A DNA stretch of 64,000 bases, from contig NC_079886.1 of the NCBI RefSeq assembly GCF_029227915.1, forward strand, positions 2,170,001-2,234,000. The letters run 5' to 3'. Every line of letters starts with the position of its first letter. Within the stretch, counting starts at the first letter, position 1. The DNA is from Hydractinia symbiolongicarpus. Its lineage: Eukaryota > Cnidaria > Hydrozoa > Anthoathecata > Hydractiniidae. The position numbers and the translations under genes were made by a program. Under the pieces are notes generated by a model, which saw nothing but the letters and a program-made list of their open reading frames with translations, had not been told where the DNA came from and did not search any database. Shown piece after piece: positions 1 through 14,616 of this stretch.

Positions 1-3000
1 TTAAATTATTTTTTCACCACTAAAACGCAAGAGACTTGTAGTTTTCAAAAATGTTTTCATTTTTGATGAGACGCTAAATAAAAGAAATTTAATCGCCGGC
101 AAACGAAAACCCGCGACTTCCCGTAAATCCCGTACTCGGCCCGTATAGTCGATGTATATAAAGAAAGTAGCCAGGGAGTAAACTCATTTCCCGCACGATT
201 TTTTAAATTATTTTTTTACCACTAACACGCATGAGACTTGTAGTTTTCAAAAATGTTTTTATTTTTGATAAGACGCTGAATAAAAGAAGTTTAATCGCCG
301 GCAAACGAAAACCCGCGAGTTCCCGTAAATCCGGTACTCGGCCCGTATAGTCAAAAGTATACAAAGAAAGTACTCAAGGAGTAAACTCATTTCCCGAACG
401 ATTTTTTAATTCATTTTTTCACCACTAAAACGCATGAGACTTGTAGTTTTCAAAAATGTTTTCATTTTTGATGAGACGCTAAATAAAATAAGTTTAATCG
501 CCGGCAAGCGAAAACCCACGATTTTCCGTAAATCCCGTACTCGGCCCGTATAGTGGAATGTATATAAAAAAAGTACCCAGGGAGTAAACTCATTTCCCGA
601 ACGATTTTTTACATTATTTTTTCACCACTAAAACGCATGAGACTTGTAGTTTTCAAAAATGTTTTCATTTTTGATAAGACGCTGAATAAAAGAAGTTTAA
701 TCGCCGGCAAACGAAAACCCGCGAGTTCCCGTAAATCCGGTACTCGGCCCGTATAGTCAAAAGTGTACAAAGAAAGTACTCAAGGAGTAAACTCATTTCC
801 CGAACGATTTTTTAAATTATTTTTTCACCACTAAAACGCATGAGACTTGTAGTTTTCAAAAATGTTTTCATTTTTGATGAGACGCTAAATAAAAGAAGTT
901 TAATCTGCCGGCAAACGAAAACCCGCGATTTCCTGTAAATCCCGTACTCGGCCCGTATAGTCGAATGTAGATAAAAAAAGTACCCAGGGAGTAAACTCAA
1001 TTCCCGAACGATTTTTTACATTATTTTTTCACCACTAAAACGCATGAGACTTGTAGTTTTCAAAAATGTTTTCATTTTTGATAAGACGCTGAATAAAAGA
1101 AGTTTAATCGCCGGCAAACGAAAACCCGCGATTTCCCGTAAATCCGGTACTCGGCCCGTATAGTCAAAAGTATACAAAGAAAGTACCCAGGGTGTAAACT
1201 CATTTCCCGAACGATTTTTTAAATTATTTTTTCATCACTAAAACGCATGAGACTTGTAGTTTTCAAAAATGTTTTCATTTTTGATGAGACGCTGAATAAA
1301 AGAAGTTTAATCGCCGGCAAACGAAAACCCGCGATTTCCTGTAAATCCCGGACTTATCCTGTATAGTCGAATGTATAAAAAAAAGTACCCAAGGAGTAAA
1401 CTCATTTCCCGAACGATTTTGTAAATTATTTTTTAATCACTAAAACGGATGAGGCTTGTAGTTTTTAAAAATATTTTCATTTTTGATGAGACGCTGAATA
1501 AAAGAAGTTTAATCGCCGGCAAACGAAAACCCGCGATTTCCCGTAAATCCCGTACTCGGCCCGTATAGTCAAAAGTATACGAAGAAAGTACTCAAGGAGT
1601 AAACTCATTTCCCGAACGATTTTTCAAATTATTTTTTAACCACTAAAACGCATGAGACTTGTAGTTTTCAAAAATGTTTTCATTTTTGATGAGACGCTAA
1701 ATAAAAGAAGTTTAATGGCCGGCAAACGAAAACCCGCGACTTCCCGTAAATCCCGTACTTGGCCCGTATAGTCAAAAGTGTACAAAGAAAGTACCCAGTG
1801 AGTAAACTCATTTCCCGAACGATTTTTTAAATTATTTTTTCACCACTAAAACGCAAGAGACTTGTAGTTTTCAAAAATGTTTTCATTTTTGATGAGACGC
1901 TAAATAAAAGAAGTTTAATCGCCGGCAAACGAAAACCCGCCATTTCCCGTAAATACCGTACTCGGCCCGTATAGTCGAATATATATAAAAAAAGTACCCA
2001 GGGAGTAAACTCATTTCCCGAACGATTTTTTACATTATTTTTTCACCACTAAAACGCATGAGACTTGTAGTTTTCAAAAATGTTTTCATTTTTGATAAGA
2101 CGCTGAATAAAAGAAGTTTAATCGCCGGCAAACAAAAACCCACGATTTCCCGTAAATCCCATACTCGGCCCGTATAGTCAAAGGTGTACAAAGAAAGTAC
2201 CCAGGGAGTAAACTCATTTCCCGAACGATTTTTTAATTTATTGTTTCACCACTAAAACGCATGAGACTTGTAGTTTTCAAAAATGTTTTCATTTTTGATG
2301 AGACGCTAAATAAAAGAAGTTTAATCGCCGGCAAACGAAAACCCGCGATTTCCCGTAAATCCCGTACTCGGCCCGTATAGTGGAATGTATATAAAAAAAG
2401 TACCCAGGGAGTAAACTCATTTCCCGAACGATTTTTTACATTATTTTTTCACCACTAAAACGCATGAGACTTGTAGTTTTCAAAAATGTTTTCATTTTTG
2501 ATAAGACGCTGAATAAAAGAAGTTTAATCGCCGGCAAACGAAAACCCGCGATTTCCTGTAAATCCGGTACTCGGCCCGTATAGTCAAAAGTGTACAAAGA
2601 AAGTTCCCAGGGAGTAAACTCATTTCCCGAACGATTTTTTAAATTATTTTTTCACCACTAAAACGCAAGAGACTTGTAGTTTTTAAAAATGTTTTCATTT
2701 TTGATGAGACGCTAAATAAAAGAAGTTTAATCGCCGGCAAACGAAAACCCGCGATTTCCCGTAAATCCCGTACTCGGCCCGTATAGTCGAATGTATATAA
2801 AGAAAGTAGCCAGGGAGTAAACGCATTTCCCGAACGATTTTTTAAATTATTTTTTCACCACTAAAACGCATGAGACTTGTAGTTTTCAAAAATGTTTTCA
2901 TTTTTGATAAGACGCTGACTAAAAGAAGTTTAATCGCCGGCAAACGAAAACCCGCGAGTTCCCGTAAATCCGGTACTCGGCCCGTATAGTCAAAAGTATA

Positions 3001-6000
3001 CAAAGAAAGTACTCAAGGAGTAAACTCATTTCCCGAACGATTTTTTAAATTATTTTTTCACCACTAAAACGCATGAGACTTGTAGTTTTCAAAAATGTTT
3101 TCATTTTTGATGAGACGCTAAATAAAAGAAGTTTAATCGCCGGCAAACGAAAACCCGCCATTTCCCGTAAATACCGTACTCGGCCCGTATAGTCGAATAT
3201 ATATAAAAAAAGTACCCAGGGAGTAAACTCATTTCCCGAACGATTTTTTACATTATTTTTTCACCACTAAAACGCATGAGACTTGTAGTTTTCAAAAATG
3301 TTTTCATTTTTGATAAGACGCTGAATAAAAGAAGTTTAATCGCCGGCAAACAAAAACCCACGATTTCCCGTAAATCCCATACTCGGCCCGTATAGTCAAA
3401 GGTGTACAAAGAAAGTACCCAGGGAGTAAACTCATTTCCCGAACGATTTTTTAATTTATTTTTTCACCACTAAAACGCATGAGACTTGTAGTTTTCAAAA
3501 ATGTTTTCATTTTTGATGAGACGATAAATAAAAGAAGTTTAATCGCCGGCAAACGAAAACCCGCGATTTCCCGTAAATCCCGTACTCGGCCCGTATAGTG
3601 GAATGTATATAAAAAAAGTACCCAGGGAGTAAACTCATTTCCCGAACGATTTTTTACATTATTTTTTCACCACTAAAACGCATGAGACTTGTAGTTTTCA
3701 AAAATGTTTTTATTTTTGATAAGACGCTGAATAAAAGAAGTTTAATCGCCGGCAAACGAAAACCCGCGATTTCCTGTAAATCCGGTACTCGGCCCGTATA
3801 GTCGAATGTATATAAAAAATGTACCCAGGGAGTAAACTCATTTCCCGAACGATTTTTTACATTATTTTTTCACCACTAAAACGCATGAGACTTGTAGTTT
3901 TCAAAAATGTTTTCATTTTTGATGAGACGCTAAATAAAAGAAGTTTAATCGCCGGCAAACGAAAACCCGCCATTTCCCGTAAATCCCGTACTCGGCCCGT
4001 ATAGTCGAATATATATAAAAAAAGTACCCAGGGAGTAAACTCATTTCCCGAACGATTTTTTACATTATTTTTTCACCACTAAAACGCAAGAGACTTGTAG
4101 TTTTCAAAAATGTTTTCCTTTTTGATAAGACGCTAAATAAAAGAAGTTTAATCGCCGGCAAACGAAAACCCGCGACTTCCCGTAAATCCCGTACTCGGCC
4201 CGTATAGTCGAATGTATATAAAAAAAGTACCCAGGGAGTAAACTCAATTCCCGAACGATTTTTTACATTATTTTTTCACCACTAAAACGCGTGAGACTTG
4301 TAGTTTTCAAAAATGTTTTCATTTTTGATAAGACGCTGAATAAAAGAAGTTTAAACGCCGGCAAACGAAAACCCACGATTTCCCGTAAATCCCATACTCG
4401 GCCCGTATAGTCAAAGGTGTACAAAGAAAGTACCCAGAGAGTAAACTCATTTCCCGAACGATTTTTTAATTTATTTTTTCACCACTAAAACGCATGAGAC
4501 TTGTAGTTTTCAAAAATGTTTTCATTTTTGATGAGACGCTAAATAAAAGAAGTTTAATCGCCGGCAAACGAAAACCCGCGATTTCCCGTAAATCCCGTAC
4601 TCGGCCCGTATAGTGGAATGTATATAAAAAAAGTACCCAGGGAGTAAACTCATTTCCCGAACGATTTTTTACATTATTTTTTCACCACTAAAACGCATGA
4701 GACTTGTAGTTTTCAAAAATGTTTTTATTTTTGATAAGACGCTGAATAAAAGAAGTTTAATCGCCGGCAAACGAAAACCCGCGATTTCCTGTAAATCCGG
4801 TACTCGGCCCGTATAGTCAAAAGTGTACAAAGAAAGTTCCCAGGGAGTAAACTCATTTCCCGAACGATTTTTTAAATTATTTTTTCACCACTAAAACGCA
4901 AGAGACTTGTAGTTTTTAAAAATGTTTTCATTTTTGATGAGACGCTAAATAAAAGAAGTTTAATCGCCGGCAAACGAAAACCCGCGATTTCCCGTAAATC
5001 CCGTACTCGGTCCGTATAGTCGAATGTATATAAAGAAAGTAGCCAGGGAGTAAACTCATTTCCCGAACGATTTTTTAAATTATTTTTTCACCACTAAAAC
5101 GCATGAGACTTGTAGTTTTCAAAAATGTTTTCATTTTTGATAAGACGCTGACTAAAAGAAGTTTAATCGCCGGCAAACGAAAACCCGCGAGTTCCCGTAA
5201 ATCCGGTACTCAGCCCGTATAGTCAAAAGTATACAAAGAAAGTACTCAAGGAGTAAACTCATTTCCCGAACGATTTTTTAAATTATTTTTTCACCACTAA
5301 AACGCATGAGACTTGTAGTTTTCAAAAATGTTTTCATTTTTGGTGAGACGCTAAATAAAAGAAGTTTAATCGCCGGCAAACGAAAACCCGCCATTTCCCG
5401 TAAATCCCGTACTCGGCCCGTATAGTCGAATGTATATAAAAAAAGTACCCAGGGAGTAAACTCATTTCCCGAACGATTTTTTACATTATTTTTTCACCAC
5501 TAAAACGCAAGAGACTTGTAGTTTTCAAAAATGTTTTCATTTTTGATGAGACGCTAAATAAAAGAAGTTTAATCGCCGGCAAACGAAAACCCGCGACTTC
5601 CCGTAAATCCCGTACTCGGCCCGTATAGTCGAATGTATATAAAAAAAGTACCCAGGAAGTAAACTCATTTCCCGAACGATTTTTTACATTATTTTTTCAC
5701 CACTAAAACGCATGAGACTTGTAGTTTTCAAAAATGTTTTCATTTTTGATAAGACGCTAAATAAAAGAAAATTAATCGCCGGCAAACTAAAACCCGCGAT
5801 TTCCCGTAAATCCCGGACTCGGCCCATATAGTCAAAAGTATACAAAGAAAGTACCCAGGGTGTAAATTCATTTCCCCAACGATTTTTTAAATTATTTTTT
5901 CACCACTAAAACGCATGAAACTTGTAGTTTTCAAAAATGTTTTCATTTTTGATGAGACGCTGAATAAAAGAAGTTTAATCGCCGGCAAACGAAAACCCGC

Positions 6001-8725
6001 GATTTCCCGTAAATCCCATACTCGGCCCGTATAGTCAAAGGTGTACAAAGAAAGTACCCAGGGAGTAAACTCATTTCCCGAACGATTTTTTAAATTATTT
6101 TTTCACCACTAAAACGCAAGAGACTTGTAGTTTTCAAAAATGTTTTCATTTTTGATGAGACGCTAAATAAAAGAAGTTTAATCGCCGGCAAACGAAAACC
6201 CGCGACTTCCCGTAAATCCCGTACTCGGCCCGTATAGTCGAATGTATATAAAAAAAGTACCCAGGAAGTAAACTCATTTCCCGAACGATTTTTTACATTA
6301 TTTTTTCACCACTAAAACGCATGAGACTTGTAGTTTTCAAAAATGTTTTCATTTTTGATAAGACGCTGAATAAAAGAAAATTAATCGCCGGCAAACGAAA
6401 ACCCGCGATTTCCCGTAAATCCCGGACTCGGCCCATATAGTCAAAAGTATACACAGAAAGTACCCAGGGTGTAAACTCATTTCCCCAACGATTTTTTAAA
6501 TTATTTTTTCACCACTAAAACGCATGAAACTTGTAGTTTTCAAAAATGTTTTCATTTTTGATGAGACGCTGAGTAAAAGAAGTTTAATCGCCGGCAAACG
6601 AAAACCCGCGATTTCCTGTAAATCCCGGACTTGTCCCGTATAGTCGAATGTATAAAAGAAAGTACCCAGGGAGTAAACTCATTTCCCGACCGATTTTGTA
6701 AATTATTTTTTAATCACTAAAACGGATGAGGCTTGTAGTTTTCAAAAATATTTTCATTTTTGATGAGACGCTGAATAAAAGAAGTTTAATCACCGGCAAA
6801 CGAAAACCAGCGATTTCCCGTAAATCCCGTACTCGGCCCGTATAGTCAAAAGTATACAAAGAAAGTACTCAAGGAGTAAACTCATTTCCCGAACGATTTT
6901 TTAAATTATTTTTTCACCAGTAAAACGCATGAGACTTGTAGTTTTCAAAAATGTTTTCATTTTTGATGAGACGCAAAATAAAAGAAGTTTAATCGCCGGC
7001 AAACGAAAACCCGCGACTTCCCGTAAATCCCGTACTCGGCCCGTATAGTCGAATGTATATAAAAAAAGTACCCAGGGAGTAAACTCATTTCCCGAACGAT
7101 TTTTTACATTATTTTTTCACCACTAAAACGCATGAGACTTGTAGTTTTCAAAAATGTTTTCATTTTTGATAAGACGCTGAATAAAAGAAGTTTAATCGCC
7201 GGCAAACGAAAACCCGCGATTTCCCGTAAATCCCGGACTCGGCCCATATAGTCAAAAGTATACAAAGAAAGTACCCAGGGTGTAAACTCTTTTCCCGAAC
7301 GATTTTTTTGAATTATTTTTTCACCACTAAAACGCATGAAACTTGTAGTTTTCAAAAATGTTTTCATTTTTGATGAGACGCTGAATAAAAGAAGTTTAAT
7401 CGCCGGCAAACGAAAACCCGCGATTTCCTGTAAATCCCGGACTTGTCCCGTATAGTCGAATGTATAAAAGAAAGTACCCAGGGAGTAAACTCATTTCCCG
7501 ACCGATTTTGTAAATTATTTTTTAATCACTAAAACGGATGAGGCTTGTAGTTTTCAAAAATATTTTCATTTTTGATGAGACGCTGAATAAAAGAAGTTTA
7601 ATCGCCGGCAAACGAAAACCAGCGATTTCCCGTAAATCCCGTACTCGGCCCGTATACTCAAAAGTATACAAAGAAAGTACTCAAGGAGTAAACTCATTTC
7701 CCGAACGATTTTTTAAATTATTTTTTCACCAGTAAAACGCATGAGACTTGTAGTTTTCAAAAATGTTTTCATTTTTTATGAGGCGCTAAATAAAAGAAGT
7801 TTAATCGCCGGCAAACGAAAACCCGCGATTTCCCGTAAATCCCGGACTCGGCCCATATAGTCAAAAGTATACAAAGAAAGTACCCAGGGTGTAAACTCAT
7901 TTCCCGAACGATTTTTTAAATTATTTTTTCACCACTAAAACGCATGAAACTTGTAGTTTTCAAAAATGTTTTCATTTTTGATGAGACGCTGAATAAAAGA
8001 AGTTTAATCGCCGGCAAACGAAAACCCGCGATTTCCTGTAAATCCCGGACTTGTCCCGTATAGTCGAATGTATAAAAGAAAGTACCCAGGGAGTAAACTC
8101 ATTTCCCGACCGATTTTGTAAATTATTTTTTAATCACTAAAACGGATGAGGCTTGTAGTTTTCAAAAATATTTTCATTTTTGATGAGACGCTGAATAAAA
8201 GAAGTTTAATCGCCGGCAAACGAAAACCAGCGATTTCCCGTAAATCCCGTACTCGGCCCGTATAGTCAAAAGTATACAAAGAAAGTACTCAAGGAGTAAA
8301 CTCATTTCCCGAACGATTTTTTAAATTATTTTTTCACCAGTAAAACGCATGAGACTTGTAGTTTTCAAAAATGTTTTCATTTTTGATGAGACGCAAAATA
8401 AAAGAAGTTTAATCGCCGGCAAACGAAAACCCGCGACTTCCCGTAAATCCCGTACTCGGCCCGTATAGTCGAATGTATATAAAAAAGTACCCAGGGAGTA
8501 AACTCATTTCCCGAACGATTTTTTACATTATTTTTTCACCACTAAAACGCATGAGACTTGTAGTTTTCAAAAATGTTTTCATTTTTGATAAGACGCTGAA
8601 TAAAAGAAGTTTAATCGCCAGCAAACGAAAACCCGCGATTTCCCGTAAATCCCGGACTCGGCCCATATAGTCAAAAGTATACAAAGAAAGTACCCAGGGT
8701 GTAAACTCATTTCCCGAACGATTTT
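1..8725. repeat. Satellite sub-block A, mosaic of segmental duplications
   Basis: Monomers here mostly have CACCACTAAAACGCATGAG or GCAAGAG. A variant pair (CCGTAAATACCGTACTCGG followed by AAACAAAAACCCACG) occurs near 1.94-2.15 kb and again 1218 bp (six monomers) later near 3.16-3.37 kb. A longer block at about 2.1-3.0 kb recurs about 2.24 kb downstream near 4.4-5.3 kb. A GGATGAGGCTTGTAG variant appears at about 1.45, 6.72, 7.53 and 8.14 kb. These are patterns expected of repeated unequal exchange. Confidence 0.75.
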
Positions 8726-8940
8726 TTAAATTATTTTCTCACCAGTAAAACGCATGAGACTTGTAGTTTTCAAAAATGTTTTCATTTTTGATGAGACGCT
8801 AAATAAAATAAGTTTAATCGCCGGCAAGCGAAAACCCGCGATTTCCCGTAAATCCCGGACTCGGCCCATATAGTCAAAAGTATACAAAGAAAGTACCCAG
8901 GGTGTAAACTCATTTTCCGACCGATTTTGTAAATTATTTT

Positions 8941-11576
8941 TTAATCACTAAAACGGATGAGGCTTGTAGTTTTCAAAAATATTTTCATTTTTGATGAGAC
9001 GCTGAATAAAAGAAGTTTAATCGCCGGCAAACGAAAACCAGCGATTTCCCGTAAATCCCGTACTCGGCCCGTATAGTCAAAAGTACTTAAAAGAAGTACC
9101 CAGGGAGTAAACTGATTTCCCAAATGATTTTTTAAATTATTTTTTCACCACTAAAACGCATGAGACTTGTAGTTTTCAAAAATGTTTTCATTTTTGATGA
9201 GACGCTAAATAAAAGAAGTTTAATCGCCGGCAAACGAAAACCCGCGATTTCCCGTAAATCCCGTACTCAGCCCATATAGTCAAGAGTATACAAAGAAAGT
9301 ACCCAGGGAGTAAACTCATTTCCCGAACGATTTTTTAAATTATTTTTTCACCACTAAAACGCATGAGACTTGTAGTTTTCAAAAATGTTTTCATTTTTGA
9401 TGAGACGCTGAATAAAAGAAGTTTATTCGCCGGCAAATGAAAACCCGCGATTTCCTGTAAAACCCGGACTTGGCCCGTATAGTCGAATGTATAAAAGAAA
9501 GTACCCAAGGAGTAAACTCATTTCCAGAACGATTTTGTAAATTATTTTTTAATCACTAAAACGGATAAGACTTGTAGTTTTCAAAAATATTTTCATGGTT
9601 GATGAGACGCTGAATAAAAGAAGTTTAATCGCCGGCAAACGAAAACCTGCGATTTCCCGTCAATCCCGTACTCGGCCCGTATAGTCGAATGTATATAAAG
9701 AAAGTACCCAGGGAGTAAACTCATTTCCCGAACGATTTTTTAAATTATTGTTTGACCACCAAAACGCATGAGACTTGTAGTTTTCAAAAATGTTTTCATT
9801 TTTGATAAGACGCTGAATAAAAAAAGTTTAATCGCCGGCAAACGAAAACCCGCGATTTCCCGTAAATCCGGTACTCGGCCCGTATAGTCAAAAGTATACA
9901 AAGAAAGTACTCAAGGAGTAAACTCATTTCCCGAACGATTTTTTAAATTATTTTTTCACCAGTAAAACGCATGAGACTTGTAGTTTTCAAATATGTTTTC
10001 ATTTTTGATGAGACTCTAAATAAAAGAAGTTTAATCGCCGGCAAACGAAAACCCGCGATTTCCCGTAAATCCCGGACTTATGCTGTATAGTCGAATGTAT
10101 AAAAGAAAGTACCCAGGGAGTAAACTCATTTCCCGAACGATTTTTTAAATTATTGTTTGACCACCAAAACGCATGAGACTTGTAGTTGTCGAAAATGTTT
10201 TCATTTTTGATAAGACGCTGAATAAAAAAAGTTTAATCGCCGGCAAACGAAAACCCGCGATTTCCCGTAAATCCGGTACTCAGCCCGTATAGTCAAAAGT
10301 ATACAAAGAAAGTACTCAAGGAGTAAACTCATTTCCCGAACGATTTTTTAAATTATTTTTTCACCAGTAAAACGAATGAGACTTGTAGTTTTCAAATATG
10401 TTTTCATTTTTGATGAGACTCTAAATAAAAGAAGTTTAATCGCCGGCAAACGAAAACCCCCGATTTCCCGTAAATCCCGGACTTATCCTGTATAGTCGAA
10501 TGTATAAAAGAAAGTACCCAAGGAGTAAACTCATTTCCCGAACGATTTTGTAAATTATTTTTTAATCACTAAAACGCATGAGACTTGTAGTTTTCAAAAA
10601 TGTTTTCATTTTTGATGAGACGCTGAATAAAAGAAGTTTAATCGCCGGCAAACGAAAACCCGCGATTTCCCGTAAATCCCGTACTCGGCCCGTATAGTCA
10701 AAAGTGTACAAAGAAAGTACCCAGGGAGTAAACTCATTTCCCGAACGATTTTTTAAATTATTTTTTTACCACTAAAACGCAAGAGACTTGTAGTTTTCAA
10801 AAATGTTTTCATTTTTGATGAGACGCTAAATAAAAGAAGTTTAATTGCCACCAAACGAAAACCCGCGACTTCCCGTAAATCCTGTACTCGGCCCGTATAG
10901 TCGAATGTATATAAAAAAAGTACCCAGGGAGTAAACTCATTTCCCGAACGATTTTTTACATTATTTTTTCACCACTAAAACGCATAAGACTTGTAGTTTT
11001 CAAAAATGTTTTCATTTTTGATAAGACGCAGAATAAAAGAAGTTTAATTGCCGGCAAACGAAAACCCGCGATTTCCCGTAAATCTGGTACTCGGCCCGTA
11101 TAGTCAAAAGTATACAAAGAAAGTACTCAAGGAGTAAACTCATTTTCCGAACGATTTTTTAAATTATTTTCTCACCAGTAAAACGCATGAGACTTGTAGT
11201 TTTCAAAAATGTTTTCATTTTTGATGAGACGCTAAATAAAATAAGTTTAATTGCCGGCAAACGAAAACCTGCGATTTCCCGTAAATCCCGGACTCGGCCC
11301 ATATAGTCAAAAGTATACAAAGAAAGTACCCAGGGTGTAAACTCATTTCCCGAACGATTTTTTAAATTATTTTTTCACCAGTAAAACGCATGAGACTTGT
11401 AGTTTTCAAAAATGTTTCCATTTTTGATGAGACGCTAAATAAAATAAGTTTAATCGCCGGCAAGCGAAAACCCGCGATTTCCCGTAAATCCCGGACTCGG
11501 CCCATATAGTCAAAAGTATACAAAGAAAGTACCCAGGGTGTAAACTCATTTTCCGACCGATTTTGTAAATTATTTT
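8941..11576. repeat. 13-monomer higher-order repeat, copy 1
   Basis: A 2636-bp block (13 monomers) beginning at a GGATGAGGCTTGTAG monomer that is followed by the unusual AAAAGTACTTAAAAGAAG linker. It also contains the GTTTGACCACC monomers near 9.75 and 10.15 kb and the CATGGTTGATGAG monomer near 9.6 kb. The same order of variants recurs from 11577. Confidence 0.8.
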
Positions 11577-14500
11577 TTAATCACTAAAACGGATGAGGCT
11601 TGTAGTTTTCAAAAATATTTTCATTTTTGATGAGACGCTGAATAAAAGAAGTTTAATCGCCGGCAAACGAAAACCAGCGATTTCCCGTAAATCCCGTACT
11701 CGGCCCGTATAGTCAAAAGTACTTAAAAGAAGTACCCAGGGAGTAAACTGATTTCCCAAATGATTTTTTAAATTATTTTTTCACCACTAAAACGCATGAG
11801 ACTTGTAGTTTTCAAAAATGTTTTCATTTTTGATGAGACGCTAAATAAAAGAAGTTTAATCGCCGGCAAACGAAAACCCGCGATTTCCCGTAAATCCCGT
11901 ACTCAGCCCATATAGTCAAAAGTATACAAAGAAAGTACCCAGGGAGTAAACTCATTTTCCGAACGATTTTTTAAATTATTTTTTCACCACTAAAACGCAT
12001 GAGACTTGTAGTTTTCAAAAATGTTTTCATTTTTGATGAGACGCTGAATAAAAGAAGTTTATTCGCCGGCAAACGAAAACCCGCGATTTCCTGTAAAACA
12101 CGGACTTGGCCCGTATAGTCGAATGTATAAAAGAAAGTACCCAAGGAGTAAACTCATTTCCAGAACGATTTTGTAAATTATCTTTTAATCACTAAAACGG
12201 ATAAGACTTGTAGTTTTCAAAAATATTTTCATGGTTGATGAGACGCTGAATAAAAGAAGTTTAATCGCCGGCAAACGAAAACCCGCGATTTCCCGTCAAT
12301 CCCGTACTCGGCCCGTATAGTCGAATGTATATAAAGAAAGTACCCAGGGAGTAAACTCATTTCCCGAACGATTTTTTAAATTATTGTTTGACCACCAAAA
12401 CGCATGAGACTTGTAGTTTTCAAAAATGTTTTCATTTTTGATAAGACGCTGAATAAAAAAAGTTTAATCGCCGGCAAACGAAAACCCGCGATTTCCCGTA
12501 AATCCGGTACTCGGCCCGTATAGTCAAAAGTATACAAAGAAAGTACTCAAGGAGTAAACTCATTTCCCGAACGATTTTTTAAATTATTTTTTCACCAGTA
12601 AAACGCATGAGACTTGTAGTTTTCAAATATGTTTTCATTTTTGATGAGACTCTAAATAAAAGAAGTTTAATCGCCGGCAAACGAAAACCCGCGATTTCCC
12701 GTAAATCCCGGACTTATGCTGTATAGTCGAATGTATAAAAGAAAGTACCCAGGGAGTAAACTCATTTCCCGAACGATTTTTTAAATTATTGTTTGACCAC
12801 CAAAACGCATGAGACTTGTAGTTGTCGAAAATGTTTTCATTTTTGATAAGACGCTGAATAAAAAAAGTTTAATCGCCGGCAAACGAAAACCCGCGATTTC
12901 CCGTAAATCCGGTACTCAGCCCGTATAGTCAAAAGTATACAAAGAAAGTACTCAAGGAGTAAACTCATTTCCCGAACGATTTTTTAAATTATTTTTTCAC
13001 CAGTAAAACGAATGAGACTTGTAGTTTTCAAATATGTTTTCATTTTTGATGAGACTCTAAATAAAAGAAGTTTAATCGCCGGCAAACGAAAACCCCCGAT
13101 TTCCCGTAAATCCCGGACTTATCCTGTATAGTCGAATGTATAAAAAAAAGTACCCAAGGAGTAAACTCATTTCCCGAACGATTTTGTAAATTATTTTTTA
13201 ATCACTAAAACGCATGAGACTTGTAGTTTTCAAAAATGTTTTCATTTTTGATGAGACGCTGAATAAAAGAAGTTTAATCGCCGGCAAACGAAAACCCGCG
13301 ATTTCCCGTAAATCCGGTACTCAGCCCGTATAGTCAAAAGTATACAAAGAAAGTACTCAAGGAGTAAACTCATTTCCCGAACGATTTTTTAAATTATTTT
13401 TTCACCAGTAAAACGAATGAGACTTGTAGTTTTCAAATATGTTTTCATTTTTGATGAGACTCTAAATAAAAGAAGTTTAATCGCCGGCAAACGAAAACCC
13501 CCGATTTCCCGTAAATCCCGGACTTATCCTGTATAGTCGAATGTATAAAAGAAAGTACCCAAGGAGTAAACTCATTTCCCGAACGATTTTGTAAATTATT
13601 TTTTAATCACTAAAACGCATGAGACTTGTAGTTTTCAAAAATGTTTTCATTTTTGATGAGACGCTGAATAAAAGAAGTTTAATCGCCGGCAAACGAAAAC
13701 CCGCGATTTCCCGTAAATCCCGTACTCGGCCCGTATAGTCAAAAGTGTACAAAGAAAGTACCCAGGGAGTAAACTCATTTCCCGAACGATTTTTTAAATT
13801 ATTTTTCCACCACTAAAACGCAAGAGACTTGTAGTTTTCAAAAATGTTTTCATTTTTGATGAGACGCTAAATAAAAGAAGTTTAATCGCCACCAAACGAA
13901 AACCCGCGACTTCCCGTAAATCCTGTACTCGGCCCGTATAGTCGAATGTATATAAAAAAAGTACCCAGGGAGTAAACTCATTTCCCGAACGATTTTTTAC
14001 ATTATTTTTTCACCACTAAAACGCATGAGACTTGTAGTTTTCAAAAATGTTTTCATTTTTGATAAGACGCAGAATAAAAGAAGTTTAATTGCCGGCAAAC
14101 GAAAACCCGCGATTTCCCGTAAATCTGGTACTCGGCCCGTATAGTCAAAAGTATACAAAGAAAGTACTCAAGGAGTAAACTCATTTTCCGAACGATTTTT
14201 TAAATTATTTTCTCACCAGTAAGACGCATGAGACTTGTAGTTTTCAAAAATGTTTTCATTTTTGATGAGACGCTAAATAAAATAAGTTTAATTGCCGGCA
14301 AACGAAAACCTGCGATTTCCCGTAAATCCCGGACTCGGCCCATATAGTCAAAAGTATACAAAGAAAGTACCCAGGGTGTAAACTCATTTCCCGAACGATT
14401 TTTTAAATTATTTTTTCACCACTAAAACGCATGAGACTTGTAGTTTTCAAAAATGTTTTCATTTTTGATGAGACGCTGAATAAAAGAAGTTTAATCGCCG

Positions 14501-14616
14501 GCAAACGAAAACCCGCGATTTCCTGTAAATCCCAAACTTGTCCCGTATAGTCGAATGTATAAAAGAAAGTACCCAGGGAGTAAACTCATTTCCCGACCGA
14601 TTTTGTAAATTATTTT
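11577..14616. repeat. 13-monomer higher-order repeat, copy 2, with extra dimer
   Basis: This repeats the variant order of the preceding block but is about 404 bp longer. The excess is a local two-monomer duplication: the GGTACTCAGCCCG-containing dimer at about 12.9-13.3 kb is repeated 405 bp later. A third, diverging copy of the higher-order repeat starts at 14617, identified by the same GGATGAGG monomer and ACTTAAAAGAAG linker. Confidence 0.78.

Noticed and set aside
3819-4004. Recurrent 60-70 codon plus-strand frames in the satellite (and the matching ones at 20-42 kb)
   Set aside because: They recur with the monomer, exist on both strands, shift frame at each 203-bp step and match no protein family known to me. 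They are by-products of the repeat.
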